Shown: positions 28,253 to 38,419, counted from the first letter of the stretch. The stretch: 44,761 bases of DNA from Nitrospira sp. (GCA_003135435.1 PLBR01000057.1:2682-47442), one strand, 5' to 3'. The notes: generated by a model from the letters alone, not told the origin. Made by a program: numbers and translations.

Positions 28253-28684
28253 ATGGATTTGCGAACCAGCTTTCCTCGCAGCATGCGCGTGAAGATGGAA
28301 GGGTATGTCCATCTCGCGCGCATGATCGATAAGTGTCGCGCAGTGCTGGCCGGTACCGAAGGCGAATACATCTACCCCTGCCCCATGGATGACCGGCTCA
28401 TGGAATTCGCAGGAATCACGGCCGACCAGTTCACCACAGCCGTCAAAGCCAATCCATCAGACGACACAGTGGCGAAATGGTTTACCCAGAGGGCGAAGGT
28501 GCACCCTCCAGCCGAATTCGAAGCATGGAACCGAATGATGCTGAATCGCGGGCCCAGCACTTCCAAGAAGCAGGAATACTTCAACAAGCTCAGAGACGCC
28601 GTCGATCCCTCCCGCACCGACCTCACTGCCTGGTCAGACCTGCAAGATCTGGAAGAAGGCCGAATGGTACCGAGACTTTCGTAA
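28253..28684 (+). CDS. DUF5069 domain-containing protein
   Basis: MDLRTSFPRSMRVKMEGYVHLARMIDKCRAVLAGTEGEYIYPCPMDDRLMEFAGITADQF. Confidence 0.8.
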   Translation: MDLRTSFPRSMRVKMEGYVHLARMIDKCRAVLAGTEGEYIYPCPMDDRLMEFAGITADQFTTAVKANPSDDTVAKWFTQRAKVHPPAEFEAWNRMMLNRGPSTSKKQEYFNKLRDAVDPSRTDLTAWSDLQDLEEGRMVPRLS

Positions 28685-29151
28685 CCTACGCCGGGGCTTT
28701 CAGGATCTTGCGCAATAAATTGACCATGGCGATGCACGTCCGATCAATGATCCACGCTTTAGCTTTAGTCGAATGCAGGCGCGCCAATCTCCGCGCTTAA
28801 ACAGAAACGCCAGAGGCTGATGGATTGATTGCTGACGAACGAGCGCTCGCCGGACTGACGATCGCGGTGCAGGAATCGACTGCGGCACACCTCTATGCCG
28901 AGGCGAACGTAACAGCGAGCCGGCTGGTGTCGTGCGAGTCCTTACCGGCTACGTTTGAGTCTGCCGATGCCGCCACCGATCCTGTTATCGACGTCAACCT
29001 GGGAGCGGGGCCGGCCCTTGAACTTATGGCTGATGTGGGTGCGAAAGGATTGGAGACTTCTGCCGTTCGGCGTGGAAAAGTTGGTTATGCAAATCGATCA
29101 GGGCACGTGTAGAGTAGAGCCAGCTCGCTGAGGGGAAAGAACGGAGGCTAC

Positions 29152-29919
29152 ATGAAGAAGGTTTGGATCGCCTTGACCGCAGTACTCGTCACGTTCGTCA
29201 CGATCCAGTTCGTCCTGCCGCCATCGGGTTGGGCTGTTGAGCGTGTAGAGGCGGAAGAGACCGCTCGATTATTGGCCAAGTTGCTCAAGGCCGGCCGATC
29301 GGTCATCGAGCATAATCAACTGTTGATTGACGATCAACAGAAGGGAGACAAGGGATTTACGCCCGAGGTATTTGAACAGCAACTCATTCAAGAATTTCGC
29401 CAACAGACCGGCCTTGATCTCTCGAAGCTCCAAAGCGCACCTGCGTCTATCGCGGTGCCACCTCTGGCTAAAGAATTGTTGCCGGCCTTCGTGCTCGTCA
29501 GCAAGGAAGTGATCCGTGATGCCCAGGGTGTGATCAATCAACGGGGGATCGGATACAAGAACTTTATCCCAGCCACCTATGGCAGCCAGGCTGCCGCACG
29601 TTTTTCCAAACAATCGCATGTCAGACTGAAGCAAACCACCTTACAACCACGCAATCCCAAGAATGAGCCGGACGACTACGAAGCCTCAGTGCTGAAATGG
29701 CTGTCAGGACGCCCGCGAGCCGAAGCGTATGTGAGCGAACTCACCGATCACGGCCAGACACTGCGAGTTGTAATGCCAATCTATTACGTCACCGCTTGTT
29801 TGGCCTGCCACGGTGAGCCCAAAGGCGACCTCGATATCTCCGGCTATCCCAAGGAAGGGGCCCACGAGGGAGACCTGGCCGGAGCCATCACAGTTGCGAC
29901 CCCCTTGAGCCTCCGCTGA
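29152..29919 (+). CDS. DUF3365 (Tll0287-like) heme-binding protein
   Basis: Signal peptide; FIPATYGSQAAARF...LRVVMPIYYVTACLACHGEPKGDLDISGYPKEGAHEGDLAGAITV with a CxxCH heme motif. Confidence 0.82.
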   Translation: MKKVWIALTAVLVTFVTIQFVLPPSGWAVERVEAEETARLLAKLLKAGRSVIEHNQLLIDDQQKGDKGFTPEVFEQQLIQEFRQQTGLDLSKLQSAPASIAVPPLAKELLPAFVLVSKEVIRDAQGVINQRGIGYKNFIPATYGSQAAARFSKQSHVRLKQTTLQPRNPKNEPDDYEASVLKWLSGRPRAEAYVSELTDHGQTLRVVMPIYYVTACLACHGEPKGDLDISGYPKEGAHEGDLAGAITVATPLSLR

Positions 29920-30196
29920 ACGAGAAGCGCTGCAGCCCTTGTACGTATTTCGTGACCTTGATAGGTCCCTTAATACGATTGTACCGCGCTATGTGGGGGG
30001 GGAAGCAGCCGTTCCCCTGCCCTATCATTCTTCGAAATTGCTCTACCCATAGCAGTCTGGATAGATGATGACGCCTCCTTCACAGCTTGCTGCGTGTGTC
30101 TGTCTATTCTGCGCAGCGGTGGTCGATGGCTTGGGAATGCACACCTGATCACACCTCTTGTTAGGATTTCCGTCAGGCCTCCCATGCGCAATCGAC

Positions 30197-30403
30197 TCAG
30201 CGGTCAAGGGAGCAGCCAGCGACTGGGAGTCGTGGTACCTTTGACGACAGACGGCGTATCGGGTGATTCCGATTGGCCAGGATCATGGCATCCTCGATAT
30301 TGCCGCAGTTCAGACAGCGCACAGCTTTGAACCGTTCGATCGCACCATGGGGATCTGAGGTCTGCTCCGGCACCACAAACCCGTTACATCGTGCACAGTG
30401 CAT
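30197..30403 (-). CDS. Small two-CxxC zinc-ribbon-like protein
   Basis: MHCARCNGFVVPEQTSDPHGAIERFKAVRCLNCGNIEDAMILANRNH. Confidence 0.6.
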   Translation of the reverse strand: MHCARCNGFVVPEQTSDPHGAIERFKAVRCLNCGNIEDAMILANRNHPIRRLSSKVPRLPVAGCSLDR

Positions 30404-30501
30404 AATCGCCTCTCCGTGAGCGCCTCGTCCACACCACTGCCTGTTCGACGGTCTATGCTGGCGATCTCTCCCAAGTGACATTAGATCGAGACACTGTTCG
30501 T

Positions 30502-30738
30502 TCACGTGGTCCCCTCGTCGGTTCGCACGATTTCTTCCTGTGCACAGATCTCGTAATCCCAGAGAAGCGGAATCAGAACCACGAGGTCTTTCTCCTGTAG
30601 GTGGTGCAGTACCTGAAACAGCGTCTGCCATGTGGACTGAGGAAATGCGTGCGAGAGCATGGTGAAGGTCAGCCTGCGACGCTGCAACACAAAGCGATGA
30701 ACGGCGTCCTCAATGTCTTGCGTCATGACGGAAGTCAT
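30502..30738 (-). CDS. Small winged-helix-like protein, paralogue 1
   Basis: MTSVMTQDIEDAVHRFVLQRRRLTFTMLSHAFPQSTWQTLFQVLHHLQEKDLVVLIPLLWDYEI. Confidence 0.5.
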   Translation of the reverse strand: MTSVMTQDIEDAVHRFVLQRRRLTFTMLSHAFPQSTWQTLFQVLHHLQEKDLVVLIPLLWDYEICAQEEIVRTDEGTT

Positions 30739-31043
30739 ATGACCGGCCATCCTTGTTCCCGACCCCCCACAAGAAGAACTTCTCTCGGCAACTCTGCAAA
30801 ACTTAGTCCGTCTTAATACGAGTCCTGTGCCGCGTGCTGCGCGAGGCGTAACTATCCGACTGAAGTAGTCAAATAGGGAGATTCCTCGGCGCGTTACGCG
30901 CGACACACTTTCCTGCAGGCTCCCTTCTCCTGTTATTTCGCACCGTGCGGGCTGTGCGGATTCGCTCAATTCCAACCTTGGTCCCACACCGGACAAGTGG
31001 TTTTGCTTTCCCCGCCGCCGTTCTCGGACGGCATTGTCCTTGC

Positions 31044-31060
31044 TATACCCCTCTTCATTC
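31044..31060. repeat. Apparent target-site duplication (left) of IS
   Basis: TATACCCCTCTTCATTC, same as 32362-32378. Confidence 0.85.
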
Positions 31061-32361
31061 CACTGCTGTCCAAGATAGCCGAGATCGGTTGGAAGCCCCC
31101 TTGATTTGATGCGGCTTTCGGACAGACAATGATGGATTTTCAAGATCGTGCCTCCTTGTGCTGTCCAAGATCAAGCGAAGGCCAAGATGGCCTGGGGGTT
31201 GTCCTGCGGAGCGGGCGGTGTGGCGAAGGGTTTGTCGAGCCAGGCCATCAGATCGCGATGGATGAACAGATTCAGGCGCAGCAGCGCCACGAGATTAGCC
31301 AGACTCCAGCCGAAACGGGAGGACAGTTGCAGATAGCGCAGCAACAGCCTCGAGATCAATGCCGTCCACATCTGGGTCTTGACCGCGTTCGCCGAGGTGC
31401 CGACGAAGGTTTTGATCTTCAGGTTCTGCTTGAGCGCCTTGAAGAACAGCTCAATCTGCCAGCGATCCTTGTAGATCGCTGCAATGGTGCTGGCGCCGAG
31501 GCCGTGGTGGTGAGTCAGGCATACCAGTCTGTCCCCAGTGTCTTCACGGACGGCCTCGATGCGGCGCAGCAGATGCGGGCATTTTTCCTGTGCGCCCGTG
31601 CCAGTCAGGCGGATGGTCTGATCCTTGAGCATGTTCCGGTTCTGCGGCGGTTCGCGCTCCTCGACCACCTCGAACTGGGTATTGTCCTTCATGCGGGTGA
31701 CGAAGCACACGCCGGAATCAGTCCATTCGGCGAACAGCCGGTAGTCGTTGTAGTCCCGGTCATCAACCACGATGGTGCCGGGTGCGAAGGCTCTTTGCCA
31801 GGCAGCCTTGACGTCGGCGACTGTACCGTCAGTCACCAGGCCGACGCACGGCAGATAGCCGTCGTGGTCGAGCACCAGGTGCAGCTTGACCGCACCCTTG
31901 GTGCGGCGGTACTTCGCCCAATCATACAGCGACAGGCACAGGTCGATCACGGTCGAATCGAGGTTGACCAGCTTGTTCTTGAAGCGGAATTTCTTTTTGC
32001 CCATGGCTTTAGCCGCCACGATGTCGAACAGCCCGTAGAACACCTTCTCGAACAGTTCCCACGGACGGTGGCCATTGGCGTAGGACAGCGACGAGCGGGC
32101 CGGGGCTTCGATGCCCAGATGGGCCAGCATGGCGACGAACTGGCTCCAGCTCGATAAGCCCTTGCTGCGATATTCGGCACCCGTCTCTTTGACGATGCGC
32201 TCGAAGTCGGTGCGCGGGATGCGCTTGAGTATCTGGCTGAACATCCTGCATGATACTTTCACGTTGGGTCTCCTTCGGTCGGGTGCAGGTGGGTTTGACG
32301 ATTCACCGACACCCTACACCTTCGGATGACCCAACGTCATAAGCTGTTTTGGACAAGAGTG
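31061..32361 (-). mobile_element. IS4-family insertion sequence, 1301 bp
   Basis: Imperfect terminal IRs CACTGCTGTCCAAGATAGC / CACTCTTGTCCAAAACAGC; encloses transposase; flanked by 17-bp direct repeats. Confidence 0.88.
31171..32262 (-). CDS. IS4-family DDE transposase (DUF4372-type N-terminus)
   Basis: NKLVNLDSTVIDLCLSLYDWAKYRRTKGAVKLHLVLDHDGYLP...YNDYRLF...YKDRWQIELFFKALKQNLKIKTFVGTSANAVKTQ (YxxRWxIExFFKxLKQ). Confidence 0.93.
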   Translation of the reverse strand: MKVSCRMFSQILKRIPRTDFERIVKETGAEYRSKGLSSWSQFVAMLAHLGIEAPARSSLSYANGHRPWELFEKVFYGLFDIVAAKAMGKKKFRFKNKLVNLDSTVIDLCLSLYDWAKYRRTKGAVKLHLVLDHDGYLPCVGLVTDGTVADVKAAWQRAFAPGTIVVDDRDYNDYRLFAEWTDSGVCFVTRMKDNTQFEVVEEREPPQNRNMLKDQTIRLTGTGAQEKCPHLLRRIEAVREDTGDRLVCLTHHHGLGASTIAAIYKDRWQIELFFKALKQNLKIKTFVGTSANAVKTQMWTALISRLLLRYLQLSSRFGWSLANLVALLRLNLFIHRDLMAWLDKPFATPPAPQDNPQAILAFA

Positions 32362-32411
32362 TATACCCCTCTTCATTCATATCAAGCACAAGTCAAATCG
32401 GCGGAGGGAAA

Positions 32412-33986
32412 ATGAATAGGGTTGCATGTCGGGATCGAATCACTGTGGGACAGGCTCTAGCGGGAATGGTTGCGCTGGTCACCGTGCTCTTGTTCACTCA
32501 ACCCAGTTTCGGGGGGGGAGACGAACACCGCACGCTACGACTCCTGCTGGACAAAAATATCATCACGCAAGAGGAGTATGACCAAGCCGTCCAAGAGGAA
32601 GAACGTGCGAAGGTCGAAGAGGAACAGCGCATGAAGGAGGCGACTGCGATCACGAAGAACGGACTACAAGTCAAACTGGGAGGCTTCGCCGAAATCGATT
32701 TCGTCGGGGACAATACGCAAAGCTTTGCGGAAATCATCGGCAATCGTCCGGTGTTGCATAGCAATACGGTAGCAGGGGCAAACAGCCAGTTTTTTACCAG
32801 CCCGCGGAGCAGCCGGATCATACTCGATGTGCGAGCCCCAGAGCGGGGTGGCATCAAGAGCCGCTTTTATTTCGCGATGGACTTTCTGGGGAACCAACCG
32901 GCGATCGGCACCTCCGGAGTGTCTGAGTTCTCGTCGCAGACCAGCCCGGTTCCCCGCATATTTCAGCTGTACTTCCTGGTAGAAAGCCCAGCGGTCGACG
33001 TGAAGATCGGGCAGGATTGGTCTGAATTTGGATTCATGTCTGAATATTCGAGGGGGCAATTGTCGGTCGCGGCGACTCCGGCGAATATGTTTAATCGGTG
33101 GATTCAGGCCAGCCTGTCGAAGCAGCTCCGGTTGACGGACACTCTGACCCTGATTCCTGTCTTTTCCGTGGAGCGGCCGCCACAGGCCGCTGGTACTCTT
33201 CCCTCGTTTGTTGCGGGGGTGCAGGTCGCGCATCACGGCCTGCAAGCGCCGTATACTGGTTCTTCGACAGGCGATGTCTCGCTCAAACCGTTGAGCCTGC
33301 AAGTCAGCGGAGTCGGGCGAAGGCTCGAAGCAAATTCGGGAGGACCGACAAATGCAACTACTGGCGGGCAGCCAAATCTGAGCAGTCAGACGTACGTGAC
33401 TGGCTGGGGGGTATCCACCAGTTTATTTATTCCTGTGCTTCCATCACGGGATGGAGAGATGGGCAATACGGCGCACGTCGTGATGGAAGGTGTCACGGGA
33501 GCTGGGATTTCTGACATGTTTAACGGATTGAGTTGGGGAGTCTGCAACCCGGTGTGCGGATATTCATCCACGAGCAGTGGCTTTGGCGGCGATGCCTTCG
33601 GCCAGACCAACATCGATAATGGTCTCGCTGCTGTGAGCAGTCAGACCGGCAAGTTCGAAGCGATTCGCACGACCTCGATGATGGTGCATGCGACGTACTA
33701 TCTCCCCGATCAGGGAAAGACATGGGTCGGCGGCGGCTACGGGACGATCTACTCCTCCAACGCCAGTGAAATGACCTGTACGGTGAGTGCGTCGTTCTGC
33801 GGCGGGGCGATGCGAACGTCACAGAGTATCTATGTCCGCGATTCCACGTACTATGCGTACGTTTTCCACGATTTCACCCAGGAAATTCGAGCGGCTCTGA
33901 TGACCAACTGGGTTCGCACCACCTATGCGGATGGGGTCAATGCCGAGAATCACCGAATACAACTGTCCTTCTTCTGGCGATTCTAA
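32412..33986 (+). CDS. Outer-membrane porin, DcaP-like
   Basis: Signal peptide, coiled coil EEYDQAVQEEERAKVEEEQRMKE, then KLGGFAEIDFVGDNT...SRIILDVRAPERGGIKSRFYFAMDF and terminal aromatic HRIQLSFFWRF. Confidence 0.8.
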   Translation: MNRVACRDRITVGQALAGMVALVTVLLFTQPSFGGGDEHRTLRLLLDKNIITQEEYDQAVQEEERAKVEEEQRMKEATAITKNGLQVKLGGFAEIDFVGDNTQSFAEIIGNRPVLHSNTVAGANSQFFTSPRSSRIILDVRAPERGGIKSRFYFAMDFLGNQPAIGTSGVSEFSSQTSPVPRIFQLYFLVESPAVDVKIGQDWSEFGFMSEYSRGQLSVAATPANMFNRWIQASLSKQLRLTDTLTLIPVFSVERPPQAAGTLPSFVAGVQVAHHGLQAPYTGSSTGDVSLKPLSLQVSGVGRRLEANSGGPTNATTGGQPNLSSQTYVTGWGVSTSLFIPVLPSRDGEMGNTAHVVMEGVTGAGISDMFNGLSWGVCNPVCGYSSTSSGFGGDAFGQTNIDNGLAAVSSQTGKFEAIRTTSMMVHATYYLPDQGKTWVGGGYGTIYSSNASEMTCTVSASFCGGAMRTSQSIYVRDSTYYAYVFHDFTQEIRAALMTNWVRTTYADGVNAENHRIQLSFFWRF

Positions 33987-34189
33987 CCGATCGAGGCGAT
34001 GGCAGTTGATGATCCCAGCGTGTCAGTTTTTTGAACTCTTGATCCTCCCTCCCCGCGATTCAGGCTGGAAACCGCCAACTGTCCAACGGATCGATCATCC
34101 CGGCAAAATCATCGGCGTGCCGTCTCATTGTCTAGAAACGACCGAACGACGTAATCCTGAACCATTTCATATCTGCGAGTAAGAGCGCC

Positions 34190-34213
34190 TTCGCACCGTG
34201 CGTCTGGTGCGAA
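34190..34213. promoter_or_regulatory. Palindrome TTCGCACC-N8-GGTGCGAA containing GCAC-C-GTGC
   Basis: ttcgcaccgtgcgtctggtgcgaa; related motifs at 30937 and 41297. Confidence 0.5.
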
Positions 34214-34369
34214 ACCACTCTTCTCGCGAACACCCTCAGCAACTCGGTGCATGATTTACTCGAATACCACATGCAAACAGCCTGGTATTGCTCTATCCAG
34301 TCTCCGCGGATGAGTAATCGACATCACGATGCCACAAGAAGCTCACTCGCTGTGAAAGTGAAGCACCTC

Positions 34370-34612
34370 ATGGTTGATGCATACGAAGTCGAGACGGCCA
34401 TTCTTCGGTATTTAGCTGAGCAAGGGTCCTGGGCGAGTGAGGAGTTGTTTCGCTCCCTCTCTCGCTTCACTCTTAACCAGGTATTTTTCGCCACAGACCG
34501 ACTCAGTGGGACGGGAGAGTCAGCCATCGCCATCCGACCCGGTGTGACTATCCCGTCTCAGCAGCAAGTCCTGGCACTCACAATGAGGTCAGCCCCTTGG
34601 CTGATCGGGTAG
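34370..34612 (+). CDS. Small winged-helix-like protein, paralogue 2
   Basis: MVDAYEVETAILRYLAEQGSWASEELFRSLSRFTLNQVFFATDRLSGTGESAIAIRPGVTIPSQQQVLAL. Confidence 0.55.
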   Translation: MVDAYEVETAILRYLAEQGSWASEELFRSLSRFTLNQVFFATDRLSGTGESAIAIRPGVTIPSQQQVLALTMRSAPWLIG

Positions 34613-34687
34613 AGAATGTGTCGTGTGAGAGGGTCCGTTGATTTGTCGATGTGATCTCTGTGTCAGGAAACGCTTGGAGTCCCCACT

Positions 34688-35334
34688 GTGAACCTCAAAG
34701 GCCTTATTCATAGAGAATTAGGGGAAGGGATGACGGAGAAGGAATTGGCCTCGGCCATTGGCGTCTCCCTGCGAACGCTCGAAAATATTCTTGCCGATAA
34801 ATTCCCCGAAGACCCTTCAGATGGGAAAAATTCGTGAGGTACTTTCGGATGGATATGGATCTCCTTCGGACCGGTGAGTCGGCACACTCAAGAACGATGC
34901 TTGACCTACCAGGTAGCACCGATCATTCCGCTGCTGGTCACATTCGGAGGATTCCATTGCTGACCTGGCATCCAATGGATCAGATGGTCACAAGTAAACA
35001 CCTTCCTGGTGTCATCCACGCCGAAGCGGCGCTCGAGACGACGGACGTTTCGGGGACACGCACCGTCGCCTTGAAAGTAACAGACGACTTCATGGAGCCC
35101 CTGTTCAGCGAAGGGGAGATCATTTTTGTGAATCCCGATAGCAAGTGGAAGCCTGGAGACTATGTCGTTGCCAATCGTCTGGAGGGGTACCTTGAAACCC
35201 TTATCCTCAGACAAGTCAAACCAATTGGCAGCCAATGCATGCCCCATCCACTGAACCGGAAGTATGAAGACCTTCCGTTGACAACACAGGACGAGGTGTG
35301 GGGAAAGGTCGTCCGGCTGAGGAAGAACCTCTAA
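34688..35334 (+). pseudogene. S24-family (LexA/repressor-like) regulator, split by frameshift (or sequencing error)
   Basis: HTH part MNLKGLIHRELGEGMTEKELASAIGVSLRTLENILADKFPEDPSD then, one base out of frame, WEKFVRYFRMDMDLLRTGESAHS...DDFMEPLFSEGEIIFVNPDSKWKPGDYVVANR. Confidence 0.8.
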
Positions 35335-35409
35335 ATGTGTGCCCAACAGCAGTCCAGAAAGGAAAACATTGTGAGATGAACCAGCCTGTGGCGGCTTATT
35401 ATCCTATCA

Positions 35410-36162
35410 GTGTGGTGGCTCTCAACAGTCTCCATCGCCAGCGCAGCGTCTGAGTTCGAGCAGACTCATCCGCAGCTTCTCCCCGGTGACCGGGTGCTCC
35501 TTGGTACGGTCGAGGAAGTCAGAAGTGAGCAGGCACGCATTGACACCGGAGAACTGCAACCTCGGTTCATTCCCATGGTGGTTCGGAAAGCCAAGGGGCT
35601 GCTGGAACTAACAAAAGGTGATCGAATCGAAATCACCGTCAATGATCAAAATCTTCTTGTCGATGTCCATTTAACCGGGGAGTCGAGCCACCACTATGTC
35701 GTTCAGGGTCAACTCGCTGAACCGCTGGTGACTGGGCATGACAAGGCCGTGCTGCGCACAGTCGGCGGCGCAGAAGAGTCTCACTTCATACGTCCGGTCG
35801 CGAGAAGCAAGGTGGCCTCCATTCCCGTGGGCGCAGACGCCGTGTTTCTCATCGATGAGCTGGACAAGATCGTTGACGTGACCTATGGCAGTATGGACGC
35901 AGTGCATCGCGCTGCGGAACTCTGGCAGAAGAAAACTCCCTTGAAGGGCAACTTCAACAGAGTGACAGAGGTGATACTGACGCCGTTGGATAATGCGAAG
36001 ATCGCCATCCGGGATGAAGACGGCAAAGCACGACGGTATGCCGTGCGCCCCCTCGTTGAGCAGAAACTGGCTCCGCTAGACAAAGACGGTGCGGTGATCC
36101 TCTTTGTGGACGATGATAATAAGGTGATCGACGTCGCGGTTCCGCCTACGAAGCAGAAATAA
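35410..36162 (+). CDS. Hypothetical exported protein
   Basis: 250 aa ORF; VSIASAASEFEQTHPQLLPGDRVLLGTVEEVRSEQARIDTGELQPRFIPM. Confidence 0.7.
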   Translation: MWWLSTVSIASAASEFEQTHPQLLPGDRVLLGTVEEVRSEQARIDTGELQPRFIPMVVRKAKGLLELTKGDRIEITVNDQNLLVDVHLTGESSHHYVVQGQLAEPLVTGHDKAVLRTVGGAEESHFIRPVARSKVASIPVGADAVFLIDELDKIVDVTYGSMDAVHRAAELWQKKTPLKGNFNRVTEVILTPLDNAKIAIRDEDGKARRYAVRPLVEQKLAPLDKDGAVILFVDDDNKVIDVAVPPTKQK

Positions 36163-36484
36163 CAAGTCGAAATGGAGGGAAAATCTTGACTGCCGGTGAC
36201 CTTCCTTGGGAATCGGGGGGAGTTACTGCGCCGGTGACAGTCGCATAGGACAGGGAGTCCTCGTTACGGTTCGACAGGAAGCAACGCTGCGGTGCGTTGA
36301 GCTGCCGATTCGAGCCCCCTTCCTTGGACCAATCGGACGCTCGCGTTACCGCGTCATCTCCGGTTCGGCGACCTCGTGAAGGAACTAGCAACCGTCGAGG
36401 AGGCGGGTACGGTGAGGCACGAGTTCCTCTTTTTGACAATCCAACGTCTCGACTTTAGGATACTCTGACCATCCTGGAGAGCCC

Positions 36485-38416
36485 ATGCGGGAGTATCTGA
36501 CTCGCCTGTTCAACGATCTTCCGATCGGACGGAAGCTGCTGCTGGTTTCCTTCATCCCACTGACTGCTTTAATTCTGCTCAGTGCCGTGACATATGAACG
36601 CGTCCAAACGGTCGCGCGGGATGAAGAGCAGCTCAACAGTTTATACCTGGTACAGAAATCTGCCGCCCAGTACATGGGGCTGATCGTCGATCTCGAAACG
36701 AGTTTTCGTGGATATGTGTTGACGCTCCAGAGCCCCTATCTTCAACCCTTTCGCACGGCGCAAGAAGGCATTTTTTCTGTGGGAGAGAAACTCACCAGGG
36801 TAATCTCTGATGACGTCCCCCACCGCTCGCATTTCATGGAAGTTCAGTCGCTGGTGAAGCAACTCATCATTGAGAAAGTAGAACTTATCGATTCGGCCAA
36901 GAAAGGGCATCGTGAGAAGGCGCTCCAGTACATCGAAGAAGGACGCGGCCGGACGATCATGGTCAGGATTCGAGAGTTGATGGTGACGTTTGACCAGCTC
37001 GAACAGCAACGAGTGATGACGAGTCTTGGTCAATTGAGTCATGACCTGACTGCCACACTCATGGTGATATTAGTCGGAGGGATTCTCACCCTGGGGCTCG
37101 TGGCCTCCACATTATATCTGATCGCCCGCTCGATCGCCGGCCCACTAGTCAACTTGGCCAAAGCGGTGGGATCCTCGCCTACGGGGTCTCTCTCAGGCAT
37201 CCCAGTGCTTGAGCGAAGGGATGAAATTGGATATCTGACCAGGGTGACGCACCAGATGGGCGTTCAGATTCAGAGTCACCTCGATCAGGTCGAGCATTCA
37301 GAAGCAGCCCTCCGTGTCCTCAATGACAATCTATCCGCGTCGGAATCTAAGTATCGCGGACTGGTGGACAACGCCCCCTTCGGCATTTTTACGACCAAGG
37401 GAATGGAGATTACGTTCAGCAACCGCTACAACCAAACCCTCGCTGGGCTTGATCCGGATCACGTCACCCATCCGGCTACGTTTCGCCAGTGGATTCATCC
37501 GGAAGATCGAGAACGTGTGTTGTCTGAGTTTGCCCATGCGGTGGCGAACACCCAACCGTGCGAGACGGTCTTTCGCTTTCTTCATGTAAATGGCATGGTG
37601 CGAAAGGTGTTGAGCCGCCGAATTCCCCTCGAGCATGGGACAACCCAACCTGCGATCTATATCGGATTCAATATCGACATCACAGCTCTGGATCAGATGC
37701 AGACCCGCCTCAGTCGAGCCGAGCGGCTGGCAACTCTGGGCCAGATGGCGGCTGGAATTGCCCATGAAATCAGGAATCCACTGGTGGGGATCGGTTCCAA
37801 CGCATTTCTCTTACTAGACGAATTTGACGCGTCGGACCCGCGGCATGCCGACTTGGAAATGATTGTGAAAGAGACCAAACGACTGGATCGCATCGTCAAT
37901 CAAATCATCGATTATGCTCGCCCACGGGAGCTCGCTCCGGAGCTGTGCCCTTTGAGCGATCTTGTTGACGAAGTCGTCAAGTTACTCGATTCGACCCTGA
38001 CCGCCAAGCACCTTGCTGTCACACGTTCCCTCCCTCCCACGCCGACAGGGCTCCATGCCGATCATGACCAAATCGAGCAAGTGCTCTTGAACATCTTTCA
38101 CAACGCGATCGACGCCTCCCATGTTGGAACAGCCATTGACGTAACCGCCTTCGAACTCTCCCGCGGCCAGAATGCCGGCATGATGGTCACGGTCACGGAT
38201 TACGGAGTCGGGATTCCCGATGACGCATTAGCGCATGTGTTCGAGCCGTTTTTCACGAGAGGGAAGCAGCAGGGAACGGGGTTGGGGCTGGCTATCTGCC
38301 GTAATATAATCGAGAGTCATGGGGGCGACATCCAGATCACCAGCGAAGTCGGGAAAGGGACGAGCGTCAGAATCTGGCTCCCGCTCCGCCAGGAACTCCA
38401 ATTCGTCGAGGGATAA
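36485..38416 (+). CDS. Sensor histidine kinase with CHASE3-like, HAMP and PAS domains
   Basis: HEIRNPLVGIGSNAFLL (H box), DQIEQVLLNIFHNAIDA (N box), GVGIPDDALAHVFEPFFTRGKQQGTGLGLAICRNIIESHGGDI. Confidence 0.95.
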   Translation: MREYLTRLFNDLPIGRKLLLVSFIPLTALILLSAVTYERVQTVARDEEQLNSLYLVQKSAAQYMGLIVDLETSFRGYVLTLQSPYLQPFRTAQEGIFSVGEKLTRVISDDVPHRSHFMEVQSLVKQLIIEKVELIDSAKKGHREKALQYIEEGRGRTIMVRIRELMVTFDQLEQQRVMTSLGQLSHDLTATLMVILVGGILTLGLVASTLYLIARSIAGPLVNLAKAVGSSPTGSLSGIPVLERRDEIGYLTRVTHQMGVQIQSHLDQVEHSEAALRVLNDNLSASESKYRGLVDNAPFGIFTTKGMEITFSNRYNQTLAGLDPDHVTHPATFRQWIHPEDRERVLSEFAHAVANTQPCETVFRFLHVNGMVRKVLSRRIPLEHGTTQPAIYIGFNIDITALDQMQTRLSRAERLATLGQMAAGIAHEIRNPLVGIGSNAFLLLDEFDASDPRHADLEMIVKETKRLDRIVNQIIDYARPRELAPELCPLSDLVDEVVKLLDSTLTAKHLAVTRSLPPTPTGLHADHDQIEQVLLNIFHNAIDASHVGTAIDVTAFELSRGQNAGMMVTVTDYGVGIPDDALAHVFEPFFTRGKQQGTGLGLAICRNIIESHGGDIQITSEVGKGTSVRIWLPLRQELQFVEG

Positions 38417-38419
38417 CGC

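Noticed and set aside
28825-29112. 95-aa plus ORF after the DUF5069 gene
   Set aside because: Composition and lack of recognisable motif or convincing RBS; could not support it as a gene.
30392-30403. TGCACAGTGCA palindrome at the start of the CxxC gene
   Set aside because: Likely arises from encoding MHCAR; not counted among the GCAC-N-GTGC operator candidates.
31129-32157. 342-aa plus ORF opposite the transposase
   Set aside because: Shadow of the conserved transposase frame on the minus strand.
32349-32411. N-terminal extension of the porin ORF starting inside the IS
   Set aside because: TTG start lies within the IS terminal repeat; the signal peptide and a good start are at 32412.
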